From contig JARKPB010000019.1 in the NCBI GenBank assembly GCA_029975475.1, positions 1-64,000 of the forward strand: a stretch of DNA of 64,000 nucleotides. Reading direction: 5' to 3'. Positions 35,101-42,599 of the stretch are shown here, piece by piece. The notes beneath the pieces were generated by a model. That model saw only the letters and a list, made by a program, of their open reading frames with translations. It was not told the DNA's origin and searched no databases. The DNA comes from Anaerolineaceae bacterium (GTDB taxonomy: Bacteria > Chloroflexota > Anaerolineae > Anaerolineales > Anaerolineaceae). Within the stretch, counting starts at the first letter, position 1, and each line of letters begins with the position of its first letter. The position numbers and the translations under genes were made by a program.

Positions 35101-35314
35101 CTTTGACCGCCCGCAGGGCGCTGAAGCCGTCCATTTCCGGCATGTTGACATCCATCAAAACCAGGGCGGGGCGGTGCCGGCGGATCATTTCCAGCGCTTC
35201 GCGGCCGTTGACCGCCTGCAGCGTGAGATAGCCGGCGTTTTCGAGCGCGCGGCCGGTCACCTGGCGCAGCGAGGGATCATCATCCACGATCAGAATCAGA
35301 CTTTTTTCCGCCAT
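32180..35314 (-). CDS. Receiver-PAS-GAF hybrid sensor histidine kinase
   Basis: A 1044-residue soluble kinase from ATG 35314. Order: receiver domain (residues ~5-120; phospho-Asp in VLMDVNMPEMDG), about four PAS domains (~140-640), GAF domain (~660-810), coiled coil, HisKA with FAYSVSHDLRAPLRGIDGW, then HATPase with VRDNGVGFDMAIAQNLFG and FPGNGIGLATVQ. No membrane helix was seen. It lies between KaiC (10 bases upstream) and the Rcp1-like regulator (one base downstream). The N-terminal receiver may accept phosphate from the kinase at 37107 (inference). Confidence 0.9.
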   Translation of the reverse strand: MAEKSLILIVDDDPSLRQVTGRALENAGYLTLQAVNGREALEMIRRHRPALVLMDVNMPEMDGFSALRAVKADPETANTYVVIVSGSRVDADSTVHGLETGADGYITRPISNRELVARVQSMLRIKAAEDALREKERELRDLIASNIDGMLVTSLDGTALFANPAACELLHRTAETVIGQQIGIPLASGQAVELELLLPDGTRRVVELRRREIEWQGQPAYLAALRDLTERKQAEDRLRSSEQRFAITFQSIPDALAITTLEDGKIIDVNRNFSLIFGYSREEVLGKTTLELGLWANPADRETFVRYYREHQRVENLELQLRRKSGQVFTGAVSGESLSLPEGFCTLNIIRDVTENKQAREELRAANERYRTVADYTYNWEYWRALDGHLLYISPSCERISGYTVQEFLDNPALLDEIVHPEDREVVALHLQMREHPYEAKAHQVDFRILHRDGSTRWIGHVCQPVMSADGQALGIRASNMDITDRMRIEAELRETRDYLENLVTYANAPIIVWNDAYQITLFNQAFERLTGLTRREVLGQRIDILFPPEKRQASLDLIYAASAGQRWETVEIEILHTSGETHTVLWNSAPIFSPDGKAVLATIAQGQDISERKRAEEALRQRNRVLAALQQTSLDLLAQLDLNTLLENIILRANELIGTDSGFVDLVDPESGGLLPQIGIGALVESTKFQVKPGEGLAGVVWQTGKPLVVEDYDAWPGRIAAFSKNSLYSLAGVPLIAGGKVIGVLGLGHSCQSRKRFDPEALEWMGEFARLAAIAIENARLYAKAQRELAARTQAEREVQEFNASLERRVAERTHQLQASNRELEAFAYSVSHDLRAPLRGIDGWSLALLEDYSDALDEQGRNYLKRVRGEAQRMGQLIDDLLQLSRVTRLEMQYEPIDLSRLARQIAARLKENYQPRTISISVARGLTVRGDSRLLEVVLYNLLDNACKFTSRQEKAEIVFGKKEVNGQSVFYVRDNGVGFDMAIAQNLFGPFQRLHKVSDFPGNGIGLATVQRILQRHGGRIWAEAEKDRGAVFYFTIED

Positions 35315-35324
35315 CTTTCGTCTT

Positions 35325-36809
35325 TCACCCTCCGTCATCCGGCAGGACGTACACCGGGTTGCCGGCCAGAATACCGGCGACCGAACGGAAGGGCTTGCCG
35401 ATGTGCATGCCGCTGCCGTCAATCTTAAATTCCAGGATATTGTGATCGTGCGGCGAACCGCGCATCTTGAGGATGGTCATGCCGCGCTGCATCTCGCCGC
35501 GCATTTCGACATAGCGCAGCAGGATGATGGTGTCGGTGATGGTGGAGATGTGGGTTTCGGTGATGGATGCGCCGCCGGTGAGGGTCGGGGTGGTGGCGGT
35601 GAACAGGCCGGCGATTTCCTGATGCTTGATGAAGGAGGTGATGCTGATCACGAATTCGCGAAATCCCTTGAGGGTCGAGATGCGCTCGAGGGCTGAAAGG
35701 CTGTCAATCGCCACGCGGTTGGGCCGGAAGGATTCAATTTCAGCGCGCATGCGGATGAGGTGGTCTTCCAGCCCGGCCACTTCGGGGTAATCGCAGACCA
35801 CCTTTAGCTTGCCCTCTTTTTCCATCTGTTCAAAATCGCGTCCCCAGCCAATGGCGTTGCGGAAGAGCTGCTCGCGGCTTTCTTCAAAGGCGAAGAGCAG
35901 GCAGCGCTCGCCCGCCTTGACCCCGCCGGCGATAAACTCGGTGGTCAAGAGGGTCTTGCCGGTGCCGGTGGCGCCGGAAACGAGGATGATCGAATCGCGG
36001 AAGAAACCGCCGCCCACCAGCTGATCCAGGTCGGCGCTGCCCGAGGTAACCCGCTTGTTGGAGGAGCGCTGGCGCAGTTCCAGGGCGGCCAGCGGGATGA
36101 CCACGATGCCGCTGTCGGGCAGGATGGTAAAGGGATATTCGCCTTTGTGGTGGTTGGTCCCGCGGAATTTGAGGATCTCCATCGTGCGGCGGCGTTTTTC
36201 GCTGTCCAGGACGTTGCGCAGGATGATGACGTTATCGGCGACAAATTCTTCCACCCCGTAGCGGGAGATATCGCCAAATTCAGCCCGGCGTTCGGCGGTC
36301 ATCATCGAGGTCACTCCCAGACCTTTGAGGGCGGTGGCGATGCGGAACAGTTCGCTGCGGATCAGCGAGGTGTTGTCAAAACGGCTGAAGATCGCGCCGA
36401 GCGAATCCATCGCCACGCGGGCCGCGCCGGTTTTCTTCACCGCGCTGGCGATGCGCGCCAGCAGGCCGGTCAGATCGTATGCCCCGGCGATGACCAGCGG
36501 CTCGCCCACCTGCGGCGAGGCGTCCACAAATGCCCATTTGCCCTGCGCTTCCCAGTCGCTGACCGTCCAGCCGAGCGACTGGATGTTGCGGCGGATGTCT
36601 TCGGGAGATTCTTCAAAGGTCACGAAGACCCCGCCCTCATCAAACTGACGGATACCTTCCGCCAGGAACTGAGCCGCCAGGACCGTTTTGCCGCTGCCGG
36701 CGGTGCCGGCCACTAGGGTGGTGCGGCCTTTGGGCAGTCCGCCTTCGGTGACATCATCAAAACCGGAAATGCCGGTGCGCAGTTTTTCAATTCGCGGATA
36801 TCTGGTCAT
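35325..36809 (-). CDS. kaiC: KaiC-family double-domain ATPase/autokinase
   Basis: A 494-residue protein with two RecA-like domains. CI: GTAGSGKTVLAAQFLAEG and paired glutamates in VTFEESPEDIRRN. CII: SGATGTGKTLLTTEFIAGG and FAFEESREQLFRN. The C-terminal phosphorylation segment SITETHISTITDTIILL keeps the residues that match T426, S431 and T432 of Synechococcus KaiC (here about T417, S422 and T423). In cyanobacteria KaiC is the clock ATPase/kinase. It lies 10 bases downstream of KaiB. No KaiA is in the window; whether it oscillates is not known. Confidence 0.95.
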   Translation of the reverse strand: MTRYPRIEKLRTGISGFDDVTEGGLPKGRTTLVAGTAGSGKTVLAAQFLAEGIRQFDEGGVFVTFEESPEDIRRNIQSLGWTVSDWEAQGKWAFVDASPQVGEPLVIAGAYDLTGLLARIASAVKKTGAARVAMDSLGAIFSRFDNTSLIRSELFRIATALKGLGVTSMMTAERRAEFGDISRYGVEEFVADNVIILRNVLDSEKRRRTMEILKFRGTNHHKGEYPFTILPDSGIVVIPLAALELRQRSSNKRVTSGSADLDQLVGGGFFRDSIILVSGATGTGKTLLTTEFIAGGVKAGERCLLFAFEESREQLFRNAIGWGRDFEQMEKEGKLKVVCDYPEVAGLEDHLIRMRAEIESFRPNRVAIDSLSALERISTLKGFREFVISITSFIKHQEIAGLFTATTPTLTGGASITETHISTITDTIILLRYVEMRGEMQRGMTILKMRGSPHDHNILEFKIDGSGMHIGKPFRSVAGILAGNPVYVLPDDGG

Positions 36810-36819
36810 ATAAGGTACC

Positions 36820-37110
36820 TCATGCCTCGAGTTTGTCTTCTCTGGTCAGCCAGAGGGCTGACAGGACAGTCTCCAGGTCGGAAAGATCGCCGATCACCCG
36901 CCTTTCCGGGAGCGGTTCGGTGCGGATGAGCGTGGGGGTGGCGATGATGCGGTCTTTTTCAGCCTGCTCCGGTTCTGCCAGCACGTCAATAATGATCAGG
37001 TCCTGCGCGTCAATCAACCCTTCCTCGAGCAGCCCACGCAGGGCGGCGCGCGCGCGGGTCGAGTTCAGCGTGTCGCCGGTGATGTACAGTTTGAATTTAT
37101 ACTGGCTCAT
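36820..37110 (-). CDS. kaiB: KaiB-family protein
   Basis: A 96-residue thioredoxin-like KaiB. It begins FKLYITGDTLNSTRARAALR; further motifs are IIIDVLAEPEQAE, IIATPTLIR and ERRVIGDLSD, all hallmarks of KaiB. In cyanobacteria KaiB changes fold, binds KaiC and recruits KaiA. Its ATG overlaps the stop of the upstream histidine kinase (ATGA, four bases) and KaiC follows by 10 bases. Confidence 0.95.
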   Translation of the reverse strand: MSQYKFKLYITGDTLNSTRARAALRGLLEEGLIDAQDLIIIDVLAEPEQAEKDRIIATPTLIRTEPLPERRVIGDLSDLETVLSALWLTREDKLEA

Positions 37111-38291
37111 CCTGGACCGCTCCTTTCCCCTGGCGGCGCGGTCGGGAGGGCGACAGTAAAGGTCGTGCCTTCCCCAACCCGGCTTTCCAGCCAGATCTTC
37201 CCGCCGTGACTTTCCACCACCCGTTTGGTAATCACCAGCCCCAGGCCGGTCGATTTTTCACCTTCGCTGCCCTTCTTGCCGCGCTGGAAAGGTTTAAACA
37301 GGTTGGCCTGTTCTTCGGGCGAGATGCCCGCGCCGCGGTCTTGAACGCTGATCAAGATCTGCCCGTCCGCCTGCTCCAGGCGGATCACGACCTCCGCGCC
37401 GCGCGGTGAAAACTTGATCGCGTTGGAAATCAGGTTGTTCAGCACCTGGGTCATCCTGGCTTCATCCAGCCAGACGGGCGGCAGGGCGGGGGCTTCGAGG
37501 CGCAGGCGAATCTCTTTACGCCCCGCCAGAACGCGGTTCAGCGCCAGACAGCGCTCCAAGAAGGGTTTCAGATCCAGCGGCGCCAGCTCCAGGTTTAGCG
37601 TCCCGGCTTCGATTTTGCTGACATCCAGCAGGTCTTCGACCAGGTTGAGCATAAACTCGCTCGAATGGTAAATCAAATCCACCGCTTCCTGATACTCGGC
37701 GCCCAGGCTGGTCGGATCTTCTTCTTTGAGGACTTCGCTGTAAGCCAGAATGGCGTTGAGCGGGTTGCGCAGGTCGTGGGCAGCCATGCCCAGAAAGCGG
37801 TTCTTTTCGCGGTTCAGCAGTTCCAGCTCGGCGTTCTTCTTTGCCAGCTCGCGCTGCATGGCGACCAGCTCGTTGTTCAGGCGGCTGACTTCATCGAACA
37901 ATTCGCGGTCGCGGGAAGTATCCTTCAGCGCGGCGCGCAGGGCGTTGGTCTGTTCATTGCTGATGCGCATCATTTCTTCAAACAGCCGGACGGCGAACTG
38001 ACCGTTTTCCGCGGCCACAATCAGGAGATCCTCACCGAGTTTGCCGCCGGTGAAATGCAGGGTTTTGAGCTCACCGCTGAGGTCGATGTTGATTTCCCAG
38101 TCAAAGGCGGCCCCGTTTTGATTGATTTCCACCAGAAAAGAGAGGGCTTTATCCAGGTTGCCGCGCGCGGCCAGGCGCGCGAAGGGCATGCCGGGTTTAA
38201 GGAAGTCCGCGAGCCCCAGGTCGTCGTTGACCACCCGCAGCAGGTTGCCGTGCGGGTCGCAGTGCAGGGCGGTGCCGCGGCGTTCGCTCAT
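37107..38291 (-). CDS. Soluble sensor histidine kinase coupled to kaiB
   Basis: A 394-residue kinase from ATG 38291. The first ~125 residues form a PAS-like sensor (HCDPHGNLLRVVNDDLGLAD), followed by a coiled coil, HisKA with RFLGMAAHDLRNPLNAILAY, and HATPase (NLISNAIKFSP, VQDRGAGI, GLGLVITKRVV). It overlaps the cobalamin-binding protein gene upstream and kaiB downstream by four bases each, so production of all three is linked. It takes the place that SasA or CikA have in cyanobacterial clocks, but lacks the KaiB-like domain of SasA. Confidence 0.9.
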   Translation of the reverse strand: MSERRGTALHCDPHGNLLRVVNDDLGLADFLKPGMPFARLAARGNLDKALSFLVEINQNGAAFDWEINIDLSGELKTLHFTGGKLGEDLLIVAAENGQFAVRLFEEMMRISNEQTNALRAALKDTSRDRELFDEVSRLNNELVAMQRELAKKNAELELLNREKNRFLGMAAHDLRNPLNAILAYSEVLKEEDPTSLGAEYQEAVDLIYHSSEFMLNLVEDLLDVSKIEAGTLNLELAPLDLKPFLERCLALNRVLAGRKEIRLRLEAPALPPVWLDEARMTQVLNNLISNAIKFSPRGAEVVIRLEQADGQILISVQDRGAGISPEEQANLFKPFQRGKKGSEGEKSTGLGLVITKRVVESHGGKIWLESRVGEGTTFTVALPTAPPGERSGPG

Positions 38292-39334
38292 GCTGCCAGC
38301 GCCTTTTCCGCCGCGAGGGTGGCTTCCTGGGCGTCGCGCGCGTACCCGTCGGCGCCGACCTGCTTCCACAGGCTGCCTGCGATGTTGAAGGGATAGCCGC
38401 CGACCAGCACGCGGGTTGGTAGGGCCGGGTCGGCGCGCAGCTGCTGGATCAGGTCTTTGACTTTTGGCACGTGGAAGGTCATGGTAGCGGACAGCGCCAG
38501 AATGTCGGCTTTATTTTCCGCGATGGTGGCGATGACCGCTTCGGGCGGGGTGTTGGCGCCCAGGAAGTATGAGTCCCAGCCTTCCATCTCAAAGAAATCA
38601 GCCACCATGCGCGCGCCAATCTCGTGCAGCTCGCCGCCCACGCAGGCCACCACGACCTTGCGCGGCTTGCGCTCGCCGGTGAAGATAAAGGGATAGAGCT
38701 GCGACATGACCATCTGGGTGGCGGCGGTGCAGAAATGCTCCTGCGCCACGCTGATCTGGTTGGTCTGCCACAGGCGGCCGATCTCGCGCTGGGTGCGCTG
38801 AAAGACATGCAGGTAAATATCGCGCACGGGGGTGCCGGCGCGCACGGCGGCGAGAATGACCTGGCTGGCCGAGGCGCGGTCGCCGTGCAGCAGCAAATCC
38901 AGAAATTCGCGCGCCAGGCGGTCCAGCGGCTGGCTGCCGGTCAGGTAACTGGGCAGTTCTACCGGCGCGAGCAGGATGCGCGCGCGGCCAACTCTGATCA
39001 GTTCCAGCGCCGGCCGGACGAGTTCCGCCGCTTCGCTTTCCTCCAGGGCGGCCGCCATGCAGTCGAGGCAGGCGGGCAGCACCGTGTCGGGGAATTTCAG
39101 ACTGTTGAAAAGCACTTTGACCCAGCCCAGGTATTCGTAGAAGAGCTGGGGATCTTCCGCCTCCAGCGCTTCTGCCAGGTAGGTGAAATGATAGCCGGCG
39201 TCGCGCAGACTCTTGGCGTGGGCCGGTTTGTAAGGATCCCAGATTTCAGCCTGTTGGGCGTACTGCAGCGCGACAGTGCGCTCCGCCAGCCAGTCCGCCT
39301 TTTCGCGAATCAACCGAGATGTTGGGGTTTCCAC
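38288..39334 (-). CDS. Cobalamin-binding sensor protein (CarH/LitR-type B12 domains, no HTH)
   Basis: About 348 residues from a GTG at 39334 (SD GAGGTG); a GTG at 39349 is possible. The N-terminal half is helical, with no MerR-type HTH. Residues ~150-220 match the B12-binding helical bundle of CarH/LitR photoreceptors: IGRLWQTNQISVAQEHF, with the Trp and Glu-His pair that cap adenosylcobalamin. Residues ~225-345 are the Rossmann B12 domain with GELHEIG, where the His would be the lower ligand (first Asp of DxHxxG replaced by Glu), and ALSATMTFHVPKV. It is the first gene of the KaiBC operon and could give light or cobalamin input (inference). Confidence 0.85.
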   Translation of the reverse strand: METPTSRLIREKADWLAERTVALQYAQQAEIWDPYKPAHAKSLRDAGYHFTYLAEALEAEDPQLFYEYLGWVKVLFNSLKFPDTVLPACLDCMAAALEESEAAELVRPALELIRVGRARILLAPVELPSYLTGSQPLDRLAREFLDLLLHGDRASASQVILAAVRAGTPVRDIYLHVFQRTQREIGRLWQTNQISVAQEHFCTAATQMVMSQLYPFIFTGERKPRKVVVACVGGELHEIGARMVADFFEMEGWDSYFLGANTPPEAVIATIAENKADILALSATMTFHVPKVKDLIQQLRADPALPTRVLVGGYPFNIAGSLWKQVGADGYARDAQEATLAAEKALAA

Positions 39335-39572
39335 TGCGCACCTCACCACAAGAACGGTTTTGCGAGATCCAACCCGCGCTTTTTACAAAGCGTTCCGGCA
39401 GCTACGCGCCCCCGGAACGGCTTTGACCATCTGATCCACCGTCATCTGCTGTCACACCGGTAAGTTGAGTGGCTTTATCAATTATATAAACCTGAGGCTT
39501 GATTTGCAACCGGCAAAACCCTGGCGGCGGCCGGACCGCCGGGAGTCCGGGCGGCGCGGGGAGGCGGTCGGT

Positions 39573-40832
39573 TCAGCGCAGACCGAACACGGTCAGCTGG
39601 CGGGTCCATTCCAGGGCTGCAAAGCGGTCGCCTGCCGGGCTGAAGGCGCAGCCGTCCCAGCGGGTGGCGGACGCATCCAGGCTGAAGAGCGGCTGGGGGC
39701 TGTCCTGCCCCAGCAGCAGCAGGCGGCGGTCCGCGCAAAGCAGCAGCAGCCGGCCGTCCGGCGAGGGCTGACGCAGGCGGACGGCGAAGGCGGCCGCGCT
39801 CTGGCCGGGCTGAACGCGCGCTTCGAGCGCCGGTTCGCCGCCGGGCAGGCGCCAGCCGGTTATCACCCCGCCGCCGTTTTCGGCGCTGAGAGTCAGCGGA
39901 TCACCCCAAAATTGCAGCCAGGCCGGGGCTGTCTGGCGGTCGCGGAGGGTCAATACCGCTTCGCCGCCGGCGGCGCGGACAACCTGAATGCTGCCGTTGG
40001 CAAGGGCCGCGGCAAGGTAATTTCCGCCCGGGTCAAGCGCCAGGGCGGAGACCACAGCTTCAAATTCAAAGGGGGTTTCGCGGCGCAGGCGCGGCAGGCT
40101 GAAGCGCAGCACCTGGCGGTCGTAGGTGGCGAAAGCGTAAAGCAGGTCCCCGTCCGGGCTGAAGCGGATGCTGGCGGGCTGGCGGGAAAACCCGGGGCGG
40201 GTATAAGCAATCTGTTCAAGGGTGCGGGTGTCAAACAGGCGCAGGTTGCGGCTGCGCGAATACACCGCCGCCTTGCCGCCGTCCGGGCTGAGGGCTAAAT
40301 CGAGAACTTCGCCGTCCGAGGGCTGGCTGGCGATCAGCGCGAGGGTTTGCGCGTCCCAGAGGTAAAGCTCCCCGCCTTCGCCGCAGGTCAGCAGGGTAGC
40401 GCCGGAAGCCGCGAAGGTCAGGCAGGCCAGGCTGGGGGGATGGGTAAAGGAACGCAGCGCCTGCCCGCTGCTGGAGTCGTAGAGGGTCAGGTTGCCGGCC
40501 GGGCGGTCAAAGACCGCCAGCAGGCTGCCGTCGGGCGAGAAGGCGAAGCGCGAGCCGCCGCCGGGCAGGGGAATGGAATAGAGCGGCTCGAGGTGCGCCA
40601 GGTCGGCGGCGGTCAGCGGCGGGGAGACCCGCTCGGGCGGCGCGGTTGGGGCGGCCGCGCTGGCGGGGGTGGGCGAGCCGGTTGGGACCGCGGCGGGTGT
40701 GACGGTGGGGGCGGGCAGCGGGATGGGCAGCGGCACGACGGTCGGCCGGGCTGCCGCCCCGCCGCAGGCGGACAGGGTGAGCGCGCAAAGGGCGCAGACG
40801 GCGAACACAAGGGGGAAGCGGTCAGGTCGCAT
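39573..40832 (-). CDS. WD40-type beta-propeller lipoprotein
   Basis: A 419-residue exported protein from ATG 40832. The signal peptide ends TLSAC-GGAA, followed by a Pro/Thr/Ala linker of about 50 residues and then repeats of a WD40/PD40-like propeller: FAFSPDGSLLAVFD, LALSPDGGKAAVYS, IRFSPDGDLLYAFA, LALDPGGNYLAAAL. A binding or scaffold role is usual for such proteins; no partner is visible. It stands alone, downstream of and on the same strand as the antiporter gene. Confidence 0.8.
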   Translation of the reverse strand: MRPDRFPLVFAVCALCALTLSACGGAAARPTVVPLPIPLPAPTVTPAAVPTGSPTPASAAAPTAPPERVSPPLTAADLAHLEPLYSIPLPGGGSRFAFSPDGSLLAVFDRPAGNLTLYDSSSGQALRSFTHPPSLACLTFAASGATLLTCGEGGELYLWDAQTLALIASQPSDGEVLDLALSPDGGKAAVYSRSRNLRLFDTRTLEQIAYTRPGFSRQPASIRFSPDGDLLYAFATYDRQVLRFSLPRLRRETPFEFEAVVSALALDPGGNYLAAALANGSIQVVRAAGGEAVLTLRDRQTAPAWLQFWGDPLTLSAENGGGVITGWRLPGGEPALEARVQPGQSAAAFAVRLRQPSPDGRLLLLCADRRLLLLGQDSPQPLFSLDASATRWDGCAFSPAGDRFAALEWTRQLTVFGLR

Positions 40833-40908
40833 AGAAACGTTCCAGCGCGAAGGATGGATTGAGTATAGCACCGCCGGGCGCGCCCGGGGAGCGGGCGTAG
40901 AAGGACGG

Positions 40909-42369
40909 TTAATCCCGCCCGGGCTGAAAGATCTCCCGGGCGGCCTGAAAATCGGCGGCGTCCGAAAGCGCCAGGAGCACATCGCCTTCCTCAATGATCG
41001 TGCCGCCGTTGGTGATGATAAAGTCCTGTCCGCGGGCGATCAACACAATCAGGAAGTTGGCCGGCAGGTTCAATTCCAGGATCGCCCTGCCCACTGCGGG
41101 AGAACCCGGCGGAACCGGCAGTTCTTTCAGTTCGCTCTTAAAGCCGCTGCTGGCGTCGGCTTCGATGGGGAAGGGACGGCGCGGCGCGGCGGGGAGGTCC
41201 ACACCCAGCAGGCGGGCGGCCAGCGGCAGGGTGGTGCCCTGCAGCAGCACCGAGGTGAGGACGACGAAGAAGACCACGTTGAAGTACCAGCCGTTCTGAT
41301 CAATCCCGGCCAGCAGCGGGTAGGTCGCCAGGATGATCGGCACCGCTCCGCGCAGGCCGACCCAGGCGATAAAGGTTTTCTCGCGCCAGGTCAGGCGGGT
41401 GGGCGCCAGGCTGAGAAAAACGCTGACCGGGCGGGCGAGGAAGATCAGCGCCGCGGCGATCAACAGGCTGACGCCGGCCACCGGCGGGAGGCGCGAGGGA
41501 AAGACCAGCAGACCGAGGGTGAGGAACATGGCGATCTGCATCAGCCAGGCCAGCCCGTCGTGAAAGCGGACCAGGCTGCGGCGGTGCAGGAAGGCGCCGC
41601 GGTTGAGGAAGATGCCGGCGAGGTAAACCGCCAGAAAGCCGTTGCCGCCGATCAACTGGGTCAGACCAAAGGTGAAAAATGCCAGCGCCAGGGTTAAGAC
41701 CGGGTAGAGCCCTTCGTACCCCAGGCGGGCGCGGTTGATGATGCGCTGCATCAGCCAGCCCATGACGCCGCCCGTCAGCCCGCCGAGCAGCATCTGGACG
41801 ACAAAAGAACCGAGCAGGTCGAGGGGCGAAGCGGTTTTGCCAGAGAGCAGCGCGATCAGTCCGGTGGTCAGGAAGATGGCCATCGGGTCGTTGCTGCCGG
41901 ATTCGAGTTCCAGCAGCGGCTTTAGGCTGCCTTTGAGCGCCAGCCCCCTGGAGCGCAGCACCGAAAAGACGGCTGCGGCGTCGGTGGAAGAGACGATCGC
42001 ACCGAGCAGCAGGCCTTCCAGCAGGGAGAAATCGAGCAGCCACCAGGCCGCCAGGCCGACCAGGCCAGCGGTGAGCAGCACCCCCAGGGTTGAAAGCGCC
42101 AGCCCCTGGCGAAACACCGGGCGGATGCTCTCGAAATCAGTATCCAGCCCGCCGGAAAACAGGATCAGCACCAGGGCGGCCACACCGATGGACTGGGCCA
42201 GCGCGGGATCGTCGAAGTAGATCCCGCCCAGCCCTTCCGAGCCGGCCAGCATGCCGATCGCCAGAAAGACCAGCAGGGTGGGGATGCCAAAGCGGTCGCT
42301 GATCCGGCTGGCCAGAATGCTGAAGAGCAGCAGCAGGCCAAAACCAAGCAGCAGCGTGTCAATCGTCAT
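40909..42369 (-). CDS. CPA1-type monovalent cation/proton antiporter with RCK_C domain (KhaP2/CvrA-like)
   Basis: A 486-residue protein with about twelve membrane helices of the Na+/H+ exchanger fold (IGMLAGSEGLGGIYFDDP, STDAAAVFSVLRSRG with the ion-binding Asp pair region, WVGLRGAVPIILATYPL). A C-terminal RCK_C/TrkA_C domain (residues ~405-475; LPVPPGSPAVGRAILELNL) would sense nucleotides or ions. This matches potassium/proton antiporters of the CvrA/YcgO type. The ATG at 42369 has TACAAT directly upstream and no ribosome site, so it may be leaderless; an ATG at 42387 is the alternative. Confidence 0.85.
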   Translation of the reverse strand: MTIDTLLLGFGLLLLFSILASRISDRFGIPTLLVFLAIGMLAGSEGLGGIYFDDPALAQSIGVAALVLILFSGGLDTDFESIRPVFRQGLALSTLGVLLTAGLVGLAAWWLLDFSLLEGLLLGAIVSSTDAAAVFSVLRSRGLALKGSLKPLLELESGSNDPMAIFLTTGLIALLSGKTASPLDLLGSFVVQMLLGGLTGGVMGWLMQRIINRARLGYEGLYPVLTLALAFFTFGLTQLIGGNGFLAVYLAGIFLNRGAFLHRRSLVRFHDGLAWLMQIAMFLTLGLLVFPSRLPPVAGVSLLIAAALIFLARPVSVFLSLAPTRLTWREKTFIAWVGLRGAVPIILATYPLLAGIDQNGWYFNVVFFVVLTSVLLQGTTLPLAARLLGVDLPAAPRRPFPIEADASSGFKSELKELPVPPGSPAVGRAILELNLPANFLIVLIARGQDFIITNGGTIIEEGDVLLALSDAADFQAAREIFQPGRD

Positions 42370-42425
42370 TTGAGTTAATTGTAGCATTCCCTGCGCGCCC
42401 GGCACCGGCTGAGGGAAAACCGATA

Positions 42426-42483
42426 ATTGCAACAAAACTGCAATCTTTGCCCTGATGCCCGCGCGGCTGATTTTCTATATAAT
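42426..42483 (+). promoter_or_regulatory. Promoter -10 and small palindrome upstream of the beta-helix gene
   Basis: TATAAT at 42478-42483, with no clear -35, and an inverted repeat ATTGCA...TGCAAT (42426-42444). The leader from ~42490 to 42600 shows no recognised riboswitch. The palindrome could bind a regulator that acts on either divergent gene. Confidence 0.4.
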
Positions 42484-42599
42484 GGAATGTACAAACCGGC
42501 GAATTACCGCCGAAACCGCAGGGGGCATTGAGTCAAGTTCACCGATCTGGAATGCAACTTGCCCAAGGCCTGAAATCCATTCATTTCAGGAGGAAAACC

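Noticed and set aside
33203-35428. Long open frame (741 codons) on the plus strand opposite the receiver-PAS-GAF kinase
   Set aside because: The opposite strand encodes clear receiver, PAS, GAF and kinase domains; the plus-strand product has no motif or ribosome site.
42484-42599. Cyclic-di-GMP or other riboswitch in the leader of the beta-helix gene
   Set aside because: I looked for GEMM-type conserved segments and did not find them.
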